NCBI GenBank assembly: GCA_017656345.1
Contig: JACDNZ010000005.1
Location: forward strand, 1-64,000
Direction of reading: 5' to 3'
Length of the DNA: 64,000 bases
Source of the DNA: Thermosipho sp. (in: thermotogales)
GTDB taxonomy: Bacteria > Thermotogota > Thermotogae > Thermotogales > Fervidobacteriaceae
This document shows, piece by piece, positions 23,171-30,701 of the stretch. The translations under genes and the position numbers were made by a program. The notes under the pieces were generated by a model, which worked only from the letters and a program-made list of their open reading frames with translations, searched no databases and was not told where the DNA came from. How positions within the stretch are numbered: position 1 is the stretch's first letter; the number at the start of each line of letters is the position of its first letter.

Positions 23171-23572
23171 TTAAAAAGGAACGTCATCTATGTCTGGAAA
23201 ATCGTAATCTTCGGCACCTGCAGCTATTTCACTTTGGTTTTGCTCATTATTTTTGGGCCAATCCAAAAATCTAATATTTTCTGCTACAACTTCTGCAACC
23301 TTTCTCTTATCACCAGAATCAGTCTCATAATTTCTAATCTGCAGGCGACCTTCAACAGCAACTAATCGTCCTTTACCCAGGTTATTAGCACAGACTTCCG
23401 CCAGCTTTCTCCAGACCACAATTCTAATAAAATCAGCTTCCCTCTCACCGTTCTGATTGGTGTACGGTCTGTCAACTGCAATTGAAAAACTTCCAACAGC
23501 CACACCCGAGCTAGTATATCTCAATTCTGGATCATACGTTAAACGTCCAATCAAAATGACTTTATTAAGCAT
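23171..23572 (-). CDS. ssb: Single-stranded DNA-binding protein
   Basis: Binds single-stranded DNA during replication and recombination. 133 aa: OB fold MLNKVILIGRLTYDPELRYT, then SIAVDRP, FIRIVVWRKLAE, GRLVAVEGRLQIRNYE. C-terminal tip DIDDVPF, the partner-binding tail. The short linker (about 20 residues) is typical of plasmid/phage SSBs. It has an operator of the XRE repressor over its promoter. Confidence 0.95.
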   Translation of the reverse strand: MLNKVILIGRLTYDPELRYTSSGVAVGSFSIAVDRPYTNQNGEREADFIRIVVWRKLAEVCANNLGKGRLVAVEGRLQIRNYETDSGDKRKVAEVVAENIRFLDWPKNNEQNQSEIAAGAEDYDFPDIDDVPF

Positions 23573-23742
23573 TTTTAATTACCTCCTTGTCTAATTTACA
23601 TTTACCACCAATATGGCTATCCTCACGTTCCTTTTTGTTGCAGGAATAAAATACGTCTAAACGTTCCCTGCAACCCTCCTCTTGACACATTTTTGCCACA
23701 CCTCCCGTAAATACGTGATATTTCCCTGTTCTCTATCATTAT

Positions 23743-23757
23743 ACCATATAATATGGT
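23743..23757 (-). promoter_or_regulatory. Operator over the ssb promoter
   Basis: ACCATATTATATGGT on the minus strand, followed directly by TATAAT overlap (GGTATAAT). Identical to the operator upstream of the XRE gene (17660-17674). Confidence 0.65.
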
Positions 23758-23882
23758 AAAAATCAATAAATTAGTTATCAAAAACACAATACTTATATTT
23801 TTAAAGTAATATATTTAAAATTTGCAACCTTTATGATATAATTTTCAGGACAAGGTTCCTAAAAATAAAGGGGGTCAGAAAA

Positions 23883-24146
23883 GTGCTTTTAGATACAATA
23901 AAAATAGGTTTGGGAAAAGCGAAGAATAGAAATAACAAGTTGGAAAAAGTTTTACATTTAAAAGATAAGCTGGTTAAATTAGGTTATAACCCTTCTGAGA
24001 TAGATTATCTTATAAATATCCGCACCGGCGGTCAAAAAATTTCTAAAGTCAGCATAGAAACTTTAAAGGAAGTAGAGGAAATGCTTGATAATCAAGTCAA
24101 AATCGCTCTAAAATGTATTGAAAAAATTCAGATGGAAATGATGTAA
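23883..24146 (+). CDS. Small hypothetical protein (87 aa)
   Basis: Unrecognised basic protein; helical, with EKVLHLKDKLVKLGYNPSEIDYLINIRTGGQK, which could be a small DNA-binding or regulator fold. GTG start after AAAGGGGGTCAGAAAA. Divergent from ssb; a promoter with TATAAT (about 23836) lies upstream. Confidence 0.55.
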   Translation: MLLDTIKIGLGKAKNRNNKLEKVLHLKDKLVKLGYNPSEIDYLINIRTGGQKISKVSIETLKEVEEMLDNQVKIALKCIEKIQMEMM

Positions 24147-24205
24147 AAACAAAGGAAACCTTAAAAGCATTTAGAGGCTGACAAATCACAAGCCCGAAAT
24201 AGTAA

Positions 24206-24229
24206 AAAACACGGCGCCAGCCGTGTTTT
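24206..24229. terminator. Bidirectional terminator
   Basis: AAAACACGGC/GCCGTGTTTT (10 bp, 4-nt loop) between converging genes; it overlaps the end of the EXLDI gene. Confidence 0.75.
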
Positions 24230-24716
24230 AAATATCGAGGTATTCAGTTATTTCTTGTTCCAAGGCTTTGGCAGCATCTTTGACCACTTCGGTCGGTACA
24301 TCAGCGTTTTTCTGGAGTTCCTCCAAAGTATCGAAAATTTTATAATATCCCTTATCTGCCTCACCATTTTGCATGCTCCACTGATTAACATAGAGCAGAA
24401 TTTTGCCTTTTCGGGTTTGGTAGATGACATAATCGACACCGCGGGACCCCAAGAGGTCGCTCTTATCACAGCCACGGGCGAGTTCACGCCCAATAAACTT
24501 AACCGTGTGAAGATTGCAAGGCACACCCATTTCTCCTTTTACTGCTCTGATGCCAAGAGTGATTTCACTAAATCCCTTCGCTTCGGCTTCTTTTACTTCC
24601 ACAAACCGTTTGAGTGCCTCGGCAATAACAGCGCTTAAACTGTTATCTCCAAGTTTTTCTGCCTTTTCAAATATCGGGAGGTCCTCCTCACTTACATAGA
24701 TTGTTTTTCTGGGCAT
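24228..24716 (-). CDS. EXLDI-family protein
   Basis: 162 aa. N-terminus KTIYVSEEDLPIFEKAEKL like a ribbon-helix-helix antitoxin, then SEITLGIRAVKGEMGV, LLYVNQWSM and the terminal EITEYLDI, which is the signature ending that names the EXLDI family. Members are often found in mobile elements beside short HTH genes; function is unknown. It is followed by a bidirectional terminator. Confidence 0.8.
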   Translation of the reverse strand: MPRKTIYVSEEDLPIFEKAEKLGDNSLSAVIAEALKRFVEVKEAEAKGFSEITLGIRAVKGEMGVPCNLHTVKFIGRELARGCDKSDLLGSRGVDYVIYQTRKGKILLYVNQWSMQNGEADKGYYKIFDTLEELQKNADVPTEVVKDAAKALEQEITEYLDI

Positions 24717-24746
24717 TAAGATACCTCCGTTTAGCTCTGGTTTTCT

Positions 24747-25079
24747 TTAAGCTGGTTCAATTTCGTCACCGTAGTAGTCCAGGACTTTGCTGATGTCAGG
24801 GTTATGCGGGATCATAAAACGTACCCAGTAACGGTACAAGCCTGGCTTGCGCAGTTCTTTGCCGATTACTTCGCCTACCTTGCCTTCCCAGTCGCCAAGC
24901 AAGAGCACTCTGACCTTATCGCCGATATTGAAATCATAAACCTTACGCACTTTTTTGGGGTAAAACTCGGTGCACTGTCCGTTTTCATCTACAGGTGGTT
25001 TTTTAGTAAAGCATGCACATATCCCCGGCAGCTCGGGGGCAATTAAATGCACGCACTGTAAATTATCGCATTGCAACAT
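24747..25079 (-). CDS. Hypothetical Cys-rich protein (110 aa)
   Basis: Unrecognised. Cysteines at residues 3, 8, about 19 and 21, plus 34, within the first 40 residues, then an SH3-like stretch: FNIGDKVRVLLLGDWEGKVGEVIG and YRYWVRFMIPHNPD. Start ATG 25079, preceded by AAGGTG. The second half resembles a KOW/SH3-like barrel, as in phage accessory proteins. Confidence 0.55.
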   Translation of the reverse strand: MLQCDNLQCVHLIAPELPGICACFTKKPPVDENGQCTEFYPKKVRKVYDFNIGDKVRVLLLGDWEGKVGEVIGKELRKPGLYRYWVRFMIPHNPDISKVLDYYGDEIEPA

Positions 25080-25169
25080 AGTTCTCACCTTCCTATTTTT
25101 ATATTAGGGTGACTATTTATTATCTTCCATTGGCCTCCCTGGCTGTTATGATGACAAAGTTTTATAAAA

Positions 25170-25412
25170 TTACTTTTTTGCTTTAAGTAAATCTAATAAT
25201 TCATTTAAATCTTTAAAATTAACTTTTTTACCTAAAGAAGAATTTTCTATTACAAAATATCCATACCCAAAGTCTTCAGGAAAATATTCTTCAATATAAA
25301 ATATATCATCAACAAAACCAAAATTTTTACAGACTACAGCCTTTCTTAAATAAATGTCATTGTATAAATGTAATTCAGTAATTTTAATTCTATCTAAAAA
25401 CATTGACAACAT
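25170..25412 (-). CDS. Small hypothetical protein (80 aa)
   Basis: Unrecognised; DRIKITELHLYNDIYLRKAVV and an acidic C-terminal helix. It shows a good ribosome binding site (GGAAGGG) and independent frame; downstream of the EXLDI group. Confidence 0.5.
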   Translation of the reverse strand: MLSMFLDRIKITELHLYNDIYLRKAVVCKNFGFVDDIFYIEEYFPEDFGYGYFVIENSSLGKKVNFKDLNELLDLLKAKK

Positions 25413-25474
25413 TAAAAACCCTTCCTTTCTTTAAATAAATTCTATAAATCTTTAAATGCTTTACCTTTTCAGCA

Positions 25475-25618
25475 TCAAAATTTTTTAATTATGGCTTTAC
25501 CCCCCCCGGTTATACGGCCGCACGCCGTGAGGCCAGGCTGGCTTCCAACTCTCTCGTCACCAACGCGGTACACAACCCTCGTCGGTGATACCCATTCAGC
25601 GTATACGTTTTTATACAT
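25475..25618 (-). CDS. Small basic protein (47 aa)
   Basis: Begins with MYKNVYAEWVSPTRVVYRVG, then a Gly-rich and Lys-rich tail. The ATG at 25618 follows AAAGGAGGTAATAATA, stronger than the reading to 25666. It is behind a promoter whose spacer is filled by a palindromic operator (25685-25706), so its expression is probably tightly controlled. Confidence 0.5.
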   Translation of the reverse strand: MYKNVYAEWVSPTRVVYRVGDERVGSQPGLTACGRITGGGKAIIKKF

Positions 25619-25684
25619 TATTATTACCTCCTTTGAACAATTTCCTATTTTCGCCGAGAACTGCAATCCAGCTGCTACTTATAT

Positions 25685-25706
25685 TATACGTATACGTATA
25701 CGTATA
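25685..25706 (-). promoter_or_regulatory. Palindromic operator of repeated TATACG in a promoter spacer
   Basis: A 22-bp perfect palindrome of three and two-thirds TATACG units between TTGAGT (-35) and TATAAT (-10) on the minus strand (spacer 17 nt). It precedes the 47-aa gene. Confidence 0.6.
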
Positions 25707-25747
25707 CTCAAGAGTTTTACAAAATTTTCTAAGAAAAAAATAGAAAA

Positions 25748-25780
25748 CCCGCAACCCTTAGATATTCAAAGGATTGCGGG
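25748..25780. terminator. Hairpin CCCGCAA/TTGCGGG
   Basis: Strong stem CCCGCAACCCTT/AAAGGATTGCGGG; A-rich on the left, so best suited to minus-strand termination upstream of the 47-aa promoter. It lies in a region of about 400 nt without a gene (25619-26009). Confidence 0.5.
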
Positions 25781-26009
25781 CAATCTCCCCCAGCACGAAA
25801 TTCAGCAAACCTATTGTTTTGGACAAAATAAAAGGGGTAGATGTATGAAGATACATCTCTCCCCCTGATTTTTTTACCCTCCACTGTTTTTGCAGCATAA
25901 CTGCCGCTCCGCCAAGGCTATATAAGCCTTTGGCTTAAAAATAATACCAGTCTACATAAATATTGTAACCTAAAATACAGAAATAATCAATTATTTTTAC
26001 CCTTGCCGG

Positions 26010-26153
26010 CTACGGCGTCTCCAACTTCCCAGGGATAGCGGTAAAATCTGCAATGTTTTCTAAAGTATTTCTTAAAGTACCGGTACCGGCATATGCCTGG
26101 GTACTAATTGCCAACAATACCACAAATAAAGTAATACTTAAAATTTTTTTCAT
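26010..26153 (-). CDS. Small secreted peptide (47 aa)
   Basis: MKKILSITLFVVLLAIS followed by QAYA gives a clear signal peptide with cleavage near AYA. The remaining about 25 residues (GTGTLRNTLEN...) are not recognised. Strong GGAGGC site before ATG 26153. It overlaps the end of the membrane protein gene (ATGA). Confidence 0.55.
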   Translation of the reverse strand: MKKILSITLFVVLLAISTQAYAGTGTLRNTLENIADFTAIPGKLETP

Positions 26154-26344
26154 TTTTGAGCCTCCTTCATGACTTCTTCCCAAACTTCTTGCCAAATTCT
26201 TTTAGGATTAAGTGCTTCACGAACCTGCGCCTGCTGCGCCCTGTCCAAAAACGGATAAAAAACTACAATTAAAACTATGCAAAGGGCAAACACAATGACT
26301 ACGCCAAGTGCAGCTGCTTTGAGATACATCGCCAGAAAACTCAT
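26150..26344 (-). CDS. Small membrane protein (64 aa)
   Basis: One strong transmembrane helix (AAALGVVIVFALCIVLIVVF, about residues 10-30) followed by a charged amphipathic helix with Arg/Glu repeats and WQEVWEEVMKEAQ. ATGA overlap with both the gene before and after makes a three-gene translational unit. Confidence 0.6.
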   Translation of the reverse strand: MSFLAMYLKAAALGVVIVFALCIVLIVVFYPFLDRAQQAQVREALNPKRIWQEVWEEVMKEAQK

Positions 26345-26457
26345 AATGCCACCTCCAATTCAAGTCCTTCTTCTTGTAACTCGTTGAGACGATCCTCGAC
26401 CAGCTCGGGCTCTTCTATTACTTCGCAAAGTATTACTTCACCTTCTTTCAATATCAA
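26341..26457 (-). CDS. Short peptide (38 aa) with EDRLxEL motif
   Basis: TTG-started frame ending in TGA that overlaps the ATG of the membrane protein. Contains EEPELVEDRLNELQEEGL, close to IDEPDVAEDRLCELAEQGL of the 59-aa protein at 45025. Missing the N-terminal half of that relative; an in-frame stop lies just upstream, so it is short or a remnant. Confidence 0.4.
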   Translation of the reverse strand: MILKEGEVILCEVIEEPELVEDRLNELQEEGLELEVAL

Positions 26458-26546
26458 ATTTTACTTATGATTAATTAAGTTTCAATAAATTTAATCAAAT
26501 TGATTAAACCTATTTTGTAGTGTATAATTTTTTTGAGGTGATTCCT

Positions 26547-26705
26547 ATGCCAGCAAATGAGCTAAAAAATAGAGTGCGTTTCTCCAGCACGTTACCTAAA
26601 GAGCTGCAACAAAAATTTAATGAGCTTGCAAAAGAAACTAGAATACCGAAATCGAAACTACTTGAAGAAGCTATCGAGGATTTACTTAAAAAATACAAAT
26701 ACTAA
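26547..26705 (+). CDS. Ribbon-helix-helix protein (CopG/MetJ type)
   Basis: 52 aa with RFSSTLPKELQQKFNELAKE (strand plus helix) and TRIPKSKLLEEAIEDLLKK (second helix), the pattern of small Arc/CopG repressors. ATG 26547 follows TTGAGGTG. It may act on its own promoter or be half of a lost toxin-antitoxin pair; no toxin gene is next to it. Confidence 0.7.
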   Translation: MPANELKNRVRFSSTLPKELQQKFNELAKETRIPKSKLLEEAIEDLLKKYKY

Positions 26706-26712
26706 ACCCTTT

Positions 26713-26736
26713 GCCCCTATTTTTTTAGGGGCTTAT
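26713..26736 (+). terminator. Terminator after RHH gene
   Basis: GCCCCTA/TAGGGGC followed by TTATTTTA. Confidence 0.7.
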
Positions 26737-26988
26737 TTTAGCTCTCACGGCCTCGTTTTGCATGCCCTGAATTACCTCATAAAAATTTGCCGAATGCTTG
26801 CAAATCAAGGTTTCTGCTAAGTTTTTCACGTGTCCGTCTTAATTTCACGTCCTGATATCCCTACCCTTTCAATCCCACTCTAATTAACCACACCAAATTG
26901 GGCGGTTCCCTGACCCGGCAGGTACTTACCTTCCCTATTCCTCGTGTTACCTTTTTTTCAAAATTTCTTTAAATTTTCCTGTTTTTTC

Positions 26989-27017
26989 TTGTAAATTGCA
27001 TGCATGCATGCTATAAT
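26989..27017 (+). promoter_or_regulatory. Promoter with GCATGC palindrome spacer
   Basis: TTGTAA (26989-26994), a 17-nt spacer containing GCATGCATGCATGC (26998-27011), then TATAAT (27012-27017). It heads the plus-strand array of small genes. Like the TATACG promoter, the spacer is a palindromic repeat, likely an operator. Confidence 0.6.
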
Positions 27018-27055
27018 ATAAGTAACAAAACAACAGAACAAAGGAGGCGTAAATA

Positions 27056-27460
27056 ATGTTTAAAGTGGCTCCCACGGAACATGACAATATTCACCTGTGG
27101 GCAAGGTTGGGCCCAAGGCGTATCAGACTTAGCGGCGCTACATACTCGGTCAAGGACAAGCTTAAAAAAGCTGGATACACCTGGAATGGCAGCGAATGGC
27201 AAAAAGATTTCACCACTGAAAATGAAGTTTACACAGAGATCGCCAGGCTGGCTGAGGAATTTGATAATCTCGCTGTCATCTGGCCAAAGTTTCCATATAA
27301 AAGAGAACGGCAACCTATAGCCCGAAAATTGCAAGAGCTCGGCGGTCAATATTACATCCCGGCACATTTTGCGCATCAGTACGGTGCCGAGGATATAATA
27401 GACCGGGCAAGCAATCCTTGTGGGTTACACCCAATTCCCTGGGATGTGTATTTTCGGTAA
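27056..27460 (+). CDS. Hypothetical protein (134 aa)
   Basis: Unrecognised. Start MFKVAPTEHDNIHLWARLG; contains GYTWNGSEWQK, a motif-like element reminiscent of phage or element-borne small domains. AGGAGGCG site before ATG. First gene of the plus array; no membrane segment. Confidence 0.6.
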   Translation: MFKVAPTEHDNIHLWARLGPRRIRLSGATYSVKDKLKKAGYTWNGSEWQKDFTTENEVYTEIARLAEEFDNLAVIWPKFPYKRERQPIARKLQELGGQYYIPAHFAHQYGAEDIIDRASNPCGLHPIPWDVYFR

Positions 27461-27502
27461 AAACCGCTTAAAAAATCAAAATCAGAAGGAGTTGGGCTTA
27501 AC

Positions 27503-27751
27503 GTGACGCATACCGAGCTTAAACAAAAGGGTTTTAAATTAGTAATGTTAGGTGATGGGAACTTTAATTATTACCTCGACCATGAATTGCACTGCATCTG
27601 GTACTTTTCCAAAAACAAACATTGTGGTCATGGCATATTTGGTAATATAGAATACTTCAAAAGATGGGTTTCCCAACAATACAAGAAAAACCCTAAAATC
27701 ACAGGAAGGCTTACTGCTCTCGGCTTCAAAATAACCGGTCTTAACCCCTGA
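27503..27751 (+). CDS. Hypothetical protein (82 aa)
   Basis: GTG start after AGAAGGAGTTGGGCTTAAC. Aromatic-rich beta pattern: FNYYLDHELHCIWYFSKN, then KRWVSQQYKKNPKITGRLTALGFKITG. Unknown function; in the small-gene array. Confidence 0.5.
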   Translation: MTHTELKQKGFKLVMLGDGNFNYYLDHELHCIWYFSKNKHCGHGIFGNIEYFKRWVSQQYKKNPKITGRLTALGFKITGLNP

Positions 27752-27758
27752 CAATTTA

Positions 27759-27797
27759 GGCCCGCCGGGAGCCGCTTAATCCCGGCAAACCAAAACT
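27759..27797 (+). repeat. Intercistronic hairpin repeat, copy 1
   Basis: AGGCCCGCCGGGAGCCGCTT then TCCCGGCAAACCAAAA; the arms GCCGGGA/TCCCGGC pair. A related copy lies at 28911-28943 and a weaker one at 28413-28440, each just before a ribosome binding site of a small gene. Confidence 0.55.
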
Positions 27798-27812
27798 GAA
27801 GGAGGATTGACT

Positions 27813-28049
27813 ATGCCAAAGCCTTATAAAGCACCGAACGGACGAATTATCCAAAGGAGCCGCAACGGACGGTTTAGGCGCACAACTCTACGGGATTTCG
27901 GCATATCTTCTTCTGAATTACAAGACGGCCCGGCTGTATGTGCCAACTGCGGATATGGCTCAAAAGAAACATGGAGACCTATTTTAAAAACCGGATACTG
28001 CCCGAAATGCGGCAGTCAGGAAAAGGTAACTAACCCCGAAGCGAGATAA
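27813..28049 (+). CDS. Zinc-ribbon small protein (78 aa)
   Basis: Basic N-terminus with arginines, then CANCGYG and CPKCGS: a four-Cys zinc ribbon. ATG 27813 after GGAGGATTGACT. Could bind nucleic acid. It sits in the array. Confidence 0.6.
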   Translation: MPKPYKAPNGRIIQRSRNGRFRRTTLRDFGISSSELQDGPAVCANCGYGSKETWRPILKTGYCPKCGSQEKVTNPEAR

Positions 28050-28082
28050 TTCATACCCTTATCTAAAGGAGGCGAATAAACA

Positions 28083-28433
28083 ATGAATCTCGAAAAAATG
28101 ACCTTTGCTGAATTTATTTCTCAGTGCGATGTATCGCACTGGGAATTGATCAACTCTGCTCCAGACCCAATTGTTGAAGACGGGGACTACGTTATTGTAT
28201 GTGTAGTTCCTGCGGAAGACCCGGATTTCCTTTTCCGCGAAGATATTCCCACTCCCGAGGGAGCAGTAGCCGTGGTAGATTGGGGTCTGCCAGTAGCAAT
28301 CACTGATGACCCTTGGCAAGAGGCATACACAATCTATAAGCGCTCCGGCCACACATGGAAATGTACCGGTCAATTATTTGCAACTTTAGAAGAAGCTAGA
28401 GAAGGACTTTGTAAGGCCTGCCGAGAGCCTTAA
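28083..28433 (+). CDS. Hypothetical acidic protein (116 aa)
   Basis: Strand-rich, acidic (DGDYVIVCVVPAEDPDFLF, VAVVDWGLPVAITDD) with C-terminal CKACREP; no recognised family. AAGGAGGCG site before ATG. Confidence 0.5.
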   Translation: MNLEKMTFAEFISQCDVSHWELINSAPDPIVEDGDYVIVCVVPAEDPDFLFREDIPTPEGAVAVVDWGLPVAITDDPWQEAYTIYKRSGHTWKCTGQLFATLEEAREGLCKACREP

Positions 28434-28512
28434 TCCCGGTCTTATTAAAATCTGCGCCGCCCGCCGATAACGGGGCGCAAATACAAATACCAGGCGGGCA
28501 AAGGGGGGAAGG

Positions 28513-28908
28513 ATGAATCTAAGAAAAGTCTATGGAGATGAGTTAGGTGAATTCCTCGAAGACTGCATAATATCTATCATGAGTGCCGTTGAGGAAGGCC
28601 GACAAAAACGTTGGGAAGCGCTTCCGCTCGACAAACGAAATAAAATACTTGACTTGCTTAAGGATATTCCAGCTGACCCGGAAAAATTCGAGAAAAAATA
28701 TCCCGAAGCAATAATTGCAGATCACGGTTTCTTTTACGGAGATGGTTACTACAGTTTATATCTAACGGACACTCTTACTCCTACAAAACAGAAAAACACA
28801 GCTTCTTTTGTAATCGCAGTTCGATACAAACAATATGAACTTAAAGAAAAAACAGCTTGTGTTAAAGAAAACAAATATTGGGAAATAATCTATCAAGAAA
28901 TATATTAA
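28513..28908 (+). CDS. Hypothetical protein (131 aa)
   Basis: Acidic helical N-terminus (FLEDCIISIMSAVEEG), a central GYYSLYLTDT, and a basic end. Unrecognised; ATG after GGGGGGAAGG. In the array. Confidence 0.5.
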   Translation: MNLRKVYGDELGEFLEDCIISIMSAVEEGRQKRWEALPLDKRNKILDLLKDIPADPEKFEKKYPEAIIADHGFFYGDGYYSLYLTDTLTPTKQKNTASFVIAVRYKQYELKEKTACVKENKYWEIIYQEIY

Positions 28909-28910
28909 AA

Positions 28911-28943
28911 GGCCCGCCGGGAGCTTATCTCGGCGTAACCAAA
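28911..28943 (+). repeat. Intercistronic hairpin repeat, copy 2
   Basis: AGGCCCGCCGGGAGCTTATC then TCGGCGTAACCAAAA, nearly the same as copy 1 with a shorter loop. Placed between two small genes. Confidence 0.55.
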
Positions 28944-28967
28944 ATAATTAAAAGGGAGGAATCTATA

Positions 28968-29336
28968 ATGAAAAAATTATTTGTTGGAATTAATGGTGAG
29001 AAAGCTATTGGCTCCAAAGAAACCCTGAAACAAATAGAAGAAGTGAAGTCTTTTGAATGTGCCCTGGAATACAATGGGCAAAAACTCACCTGGAAGGATT
29101 TCGACAATCCACAAGAGCCTAAAACACTATTCCGAGCAATAGTAAGAGATAGAGAAAAAAGAATCGACAAAAAAATGTTGATGGCTGACCGTCCTCCTTT
29201 TTGTGTAATTACGGTTGATAAAGGAAAAGCAGTAAGGCTTGAATACTACGAAGGACATAATAAACTTTCTCTTATATATGATGTAAGGGCGCCAGAATTA
29301 AAAAATAAAAAACTGGCTCCTTATTACGAAGAATAA
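28968..29336 (+). CDS. Hypothetical protein (122 aa)
   Basis: Start ATG 28968 after AAAAGGGAGGAATCTATA. Basic N-terminus MKKLFVGINGEKAIG, then EYNGQKLTWKDFDNP and FCVITVDKGKAVRLEYYE. Unknown. Unlike its neighbours it has few cysteines. Confidence 0.55.
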   Translation: MKKLFVGINGEKAIGSKETLKQIEEVKSFECALEYNGQKLTWKDFDNPQEPKTLFRAIVRDREKRIDKKMLMADRPPFCVITVDKGKAVRLEYYEGHNKLSLIYDVRAPELKNKKLAPYYEE

Positions 29337-29385
29337 CCCCAATTGATATAAACAAAACCCTTCAGAAAGATGGGAGGTTGATAAA

Positions 29386-29685
29386 TTGGATAAACTCGAC
29401 TTATTAATACTTAGCAAGGAAAAACTATGGAACCAGTTATCAGCTAAAGACATTTTAACTGATAACGAAAAATGCAAGCTAATAACCGCCGAACTTCGTC
29501 TTAGGCATATACTAAGACTCGAAGAAGAAGCAAGAAATTTAAAACAAAGTCTTTGGAGCTCAATGGATTCCCCTGTTGCCGACGAGTGGCGGGAAATCCA
29601 AAAGGCTGCAAAACTTTTAGAAGAAGCTCAAGAAGCTCTTTCTAAAGCTTCTGAGAAAGTTTTGCAATACATGCGCCAAATCTAG
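29386..29685 (+). CDS. Coiled-coil hypothetical protein (99 aa)
   Basis: TTG start after GGGAGGTTGATAAA. Almost entirely helical: RLRHILRLEEEARNLKQSL, then AAKLLEEAQEALSKASEKV. Probably dimeric. Unknown role. Confidence 0.5.
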   Translation: MDKLDLLILSKEKLWNQLSAKDILTDNEKCKLITAELRLRHILRLEEEARNLKQSLWSSMDSPVADEWREIQKAAKLLEEAQEALSKASEKVLQYMRQI

Positions 29686-29711
29686 CCCAGTAAATGGAGG
29701 TGAACCTATAA

Positions 29712-29870
29712 ATGGAAATGGATCCGCAAGTGCAAAAAAGTTTCCGTATCTATTACAGCTTAGTTAAAAAACTGGCGGAATTGTCTAAGTCCACTGGTAA
29801 GAGCCAGAATGAGTTGGTTAATTTAGCTCTCAAAGAATACCTAGAAAAAGAAGATGATTCCTCTAAGTAA
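29712..29870 (+). CDS. Ribbon-helix-helix-like protein (52 aa)
   Basis: Short ORF, ATG 29712 after GGAGGTGAACCTATAA. KSFRIYYSLVKKLAELSKS plus KSQNELVNLALKEYLEKED matches a strand-helix-helix (CopG-like) repressor, close in layout to the 26547 gene. Its 3' end overlaps the start of the next gene by 17 nt. Confidence 0.6.
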   Translation: MEMDPQVQKSFRIYYSLVKKLAELSKSTGKSQNELVNLALKEYLEKEDDSSK

Positions 29871-30084
29871 AAAAACATTACCTGACGGTAGTGCTATTAC
29901 TGCCGTTGACGAAAAAATCTTTAAAGATTTTGTTTTTAGCATTGATACTATCAGCGATTGGTCCAATAATGATAACTGGACCAATACGCTGATAACATTC
30001 AGGATGCCGCCAGGCGATATTGTTGCATATGTCGATGACGGCGGGAAATTGGTAGTTATTCGGAAGGAGGAATATTATGATTAA
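29854..30084 (+). CDS. Hypothetical protein (76 aa)
   Basis: Begins inside the RHH gene in another frame (ATGATTCC). DEKIFKDFVFSIDTISDWSN and DIVAYVDDGGKLVVIRKEE form a beta pattern. The overlap with a RHH gene could indicate an antitoxin-toxin pair, but no toxin motif is visible. Confidence 0.5.
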   Translation: MIPLSKKTLPDGSAITAVDEKIFKDFVFSIDTISDWSNNDNWTNTLITFRMPPGDIVAYVDDGGKLVVIRKEEYYD

Positions 30085-30274
30085 TATTATGATCGAAAAA
30101 ATCTTGAAAGAAAATAATATTAAACTACGAGTAAAATACAATGATCTCGATGCTGAAATTCTTAACAAAGAAGAGATTCTAAAATTAAACAAAGTTATAC
30201 ATCCTCTTAGATTTGAGATAGATGGAGGATATATAGCTTTGTTAGATGAAAAAATGAAATCATTGATAGTATAG
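30077..30274 (+). CDS. Small hypothetical protein (65 aa)
   Basis: Starts with ATG overlapping the previous stop; GGAGGAATATT precedes it. IKLRVKYNDLDAEILNKEEILKLNK and a C-terminal helix. Unknown. Confidence 0.5.
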   Translation: MINIMIEKILKENNIKLRVKYNDLDAEILNKEEILKLNKVIHPLRFEIDGGYIALLDEKMKSLIV

Positions 30275-30308
30275 ATCTTTACGATTAAACAGCCCAAGGA
30301 GAATTGAA

Positions 30309-30596
30309 ATGAAAAAAACTGTTTATTGTGTAACTGTTATCAATAATGTTTGGACAGATGAAGTTTGGCCAAAAGTGGAAGATGTGTGCAATGCTTATTC
30401 TAACGTAGTGGGCGATGCTATTGAGTTGGGCACCCAGTGGCAAGTCTGGGCCGCCAGTACAGATGAAAAACAAGCTAGAGAAGTATTTGACAAACTACTC
30501 GGGATGTATCCTGAGCTTGAAGACGTTCTCCATATTGAAAAAGTCGAACATGAGCTCGAGTATGACCCAAGGTTTGGGGAATATAGCGTGAAGTAA
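30309..30596 (+). CDS. Hypothetical protein (95 aa)
   Basis: CVTVINNVWTDEVWPKVEDV start, alternating strands and helices, acidic end. Looks like a small ferredoxin-like alpha/beta fold. ATG after AAGGAGAATTGAA. Unknown. Confidence 0.5.
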   Translation: MKKTVYCVTVINNVWTDEVWPKVEDVCNAYSNVVGDAIELGTQWQVWAASTDEKQAREVFDKLLGMYPELEDVLHIEKVEHELEYDPRFGEYSVK

Positions 30597-30610
30597 AGGA
30601 GGACTTTAAA

Positions 30611-30688
30611 ATGGAAGTTGTAAAAAGTTGTCTTGTAACAGTTAATTTAAAGGTGGTCAAAATGAAAGAATTATACGGATTGAGATAA
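30611..30688 (+). CDS. Very short peptide (25 aa)
   Basis: ATG after AAAGGAGGACTTTAAA, an excellent site. MEVVKSCLVTVNLKVVKMKE then LYGLR. It may be a leader for the HTH gene 13 nt downstream or an artefact of the strong site. Confidence 0.35.
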   Translation: MEVVKSCLVTVNLKVVKMKELYGLR

Positions 30689-30701
30689 AGGGGTGTTAAC
30701 T

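Noticed and set aside
23823-23850. TTGCAACC promoter box of the nrdJ type at 23823
   Set aside because: It is on the plus strand with a 9-nt distance to TATAAT, so it does not share the conserved 18-nt layout.
29712-30084. RHH antitoxin plus toxin pair
   Set aside because: The overlap and size fit, but the second protein shows no RelE, MazF, PIN or HEPN features.
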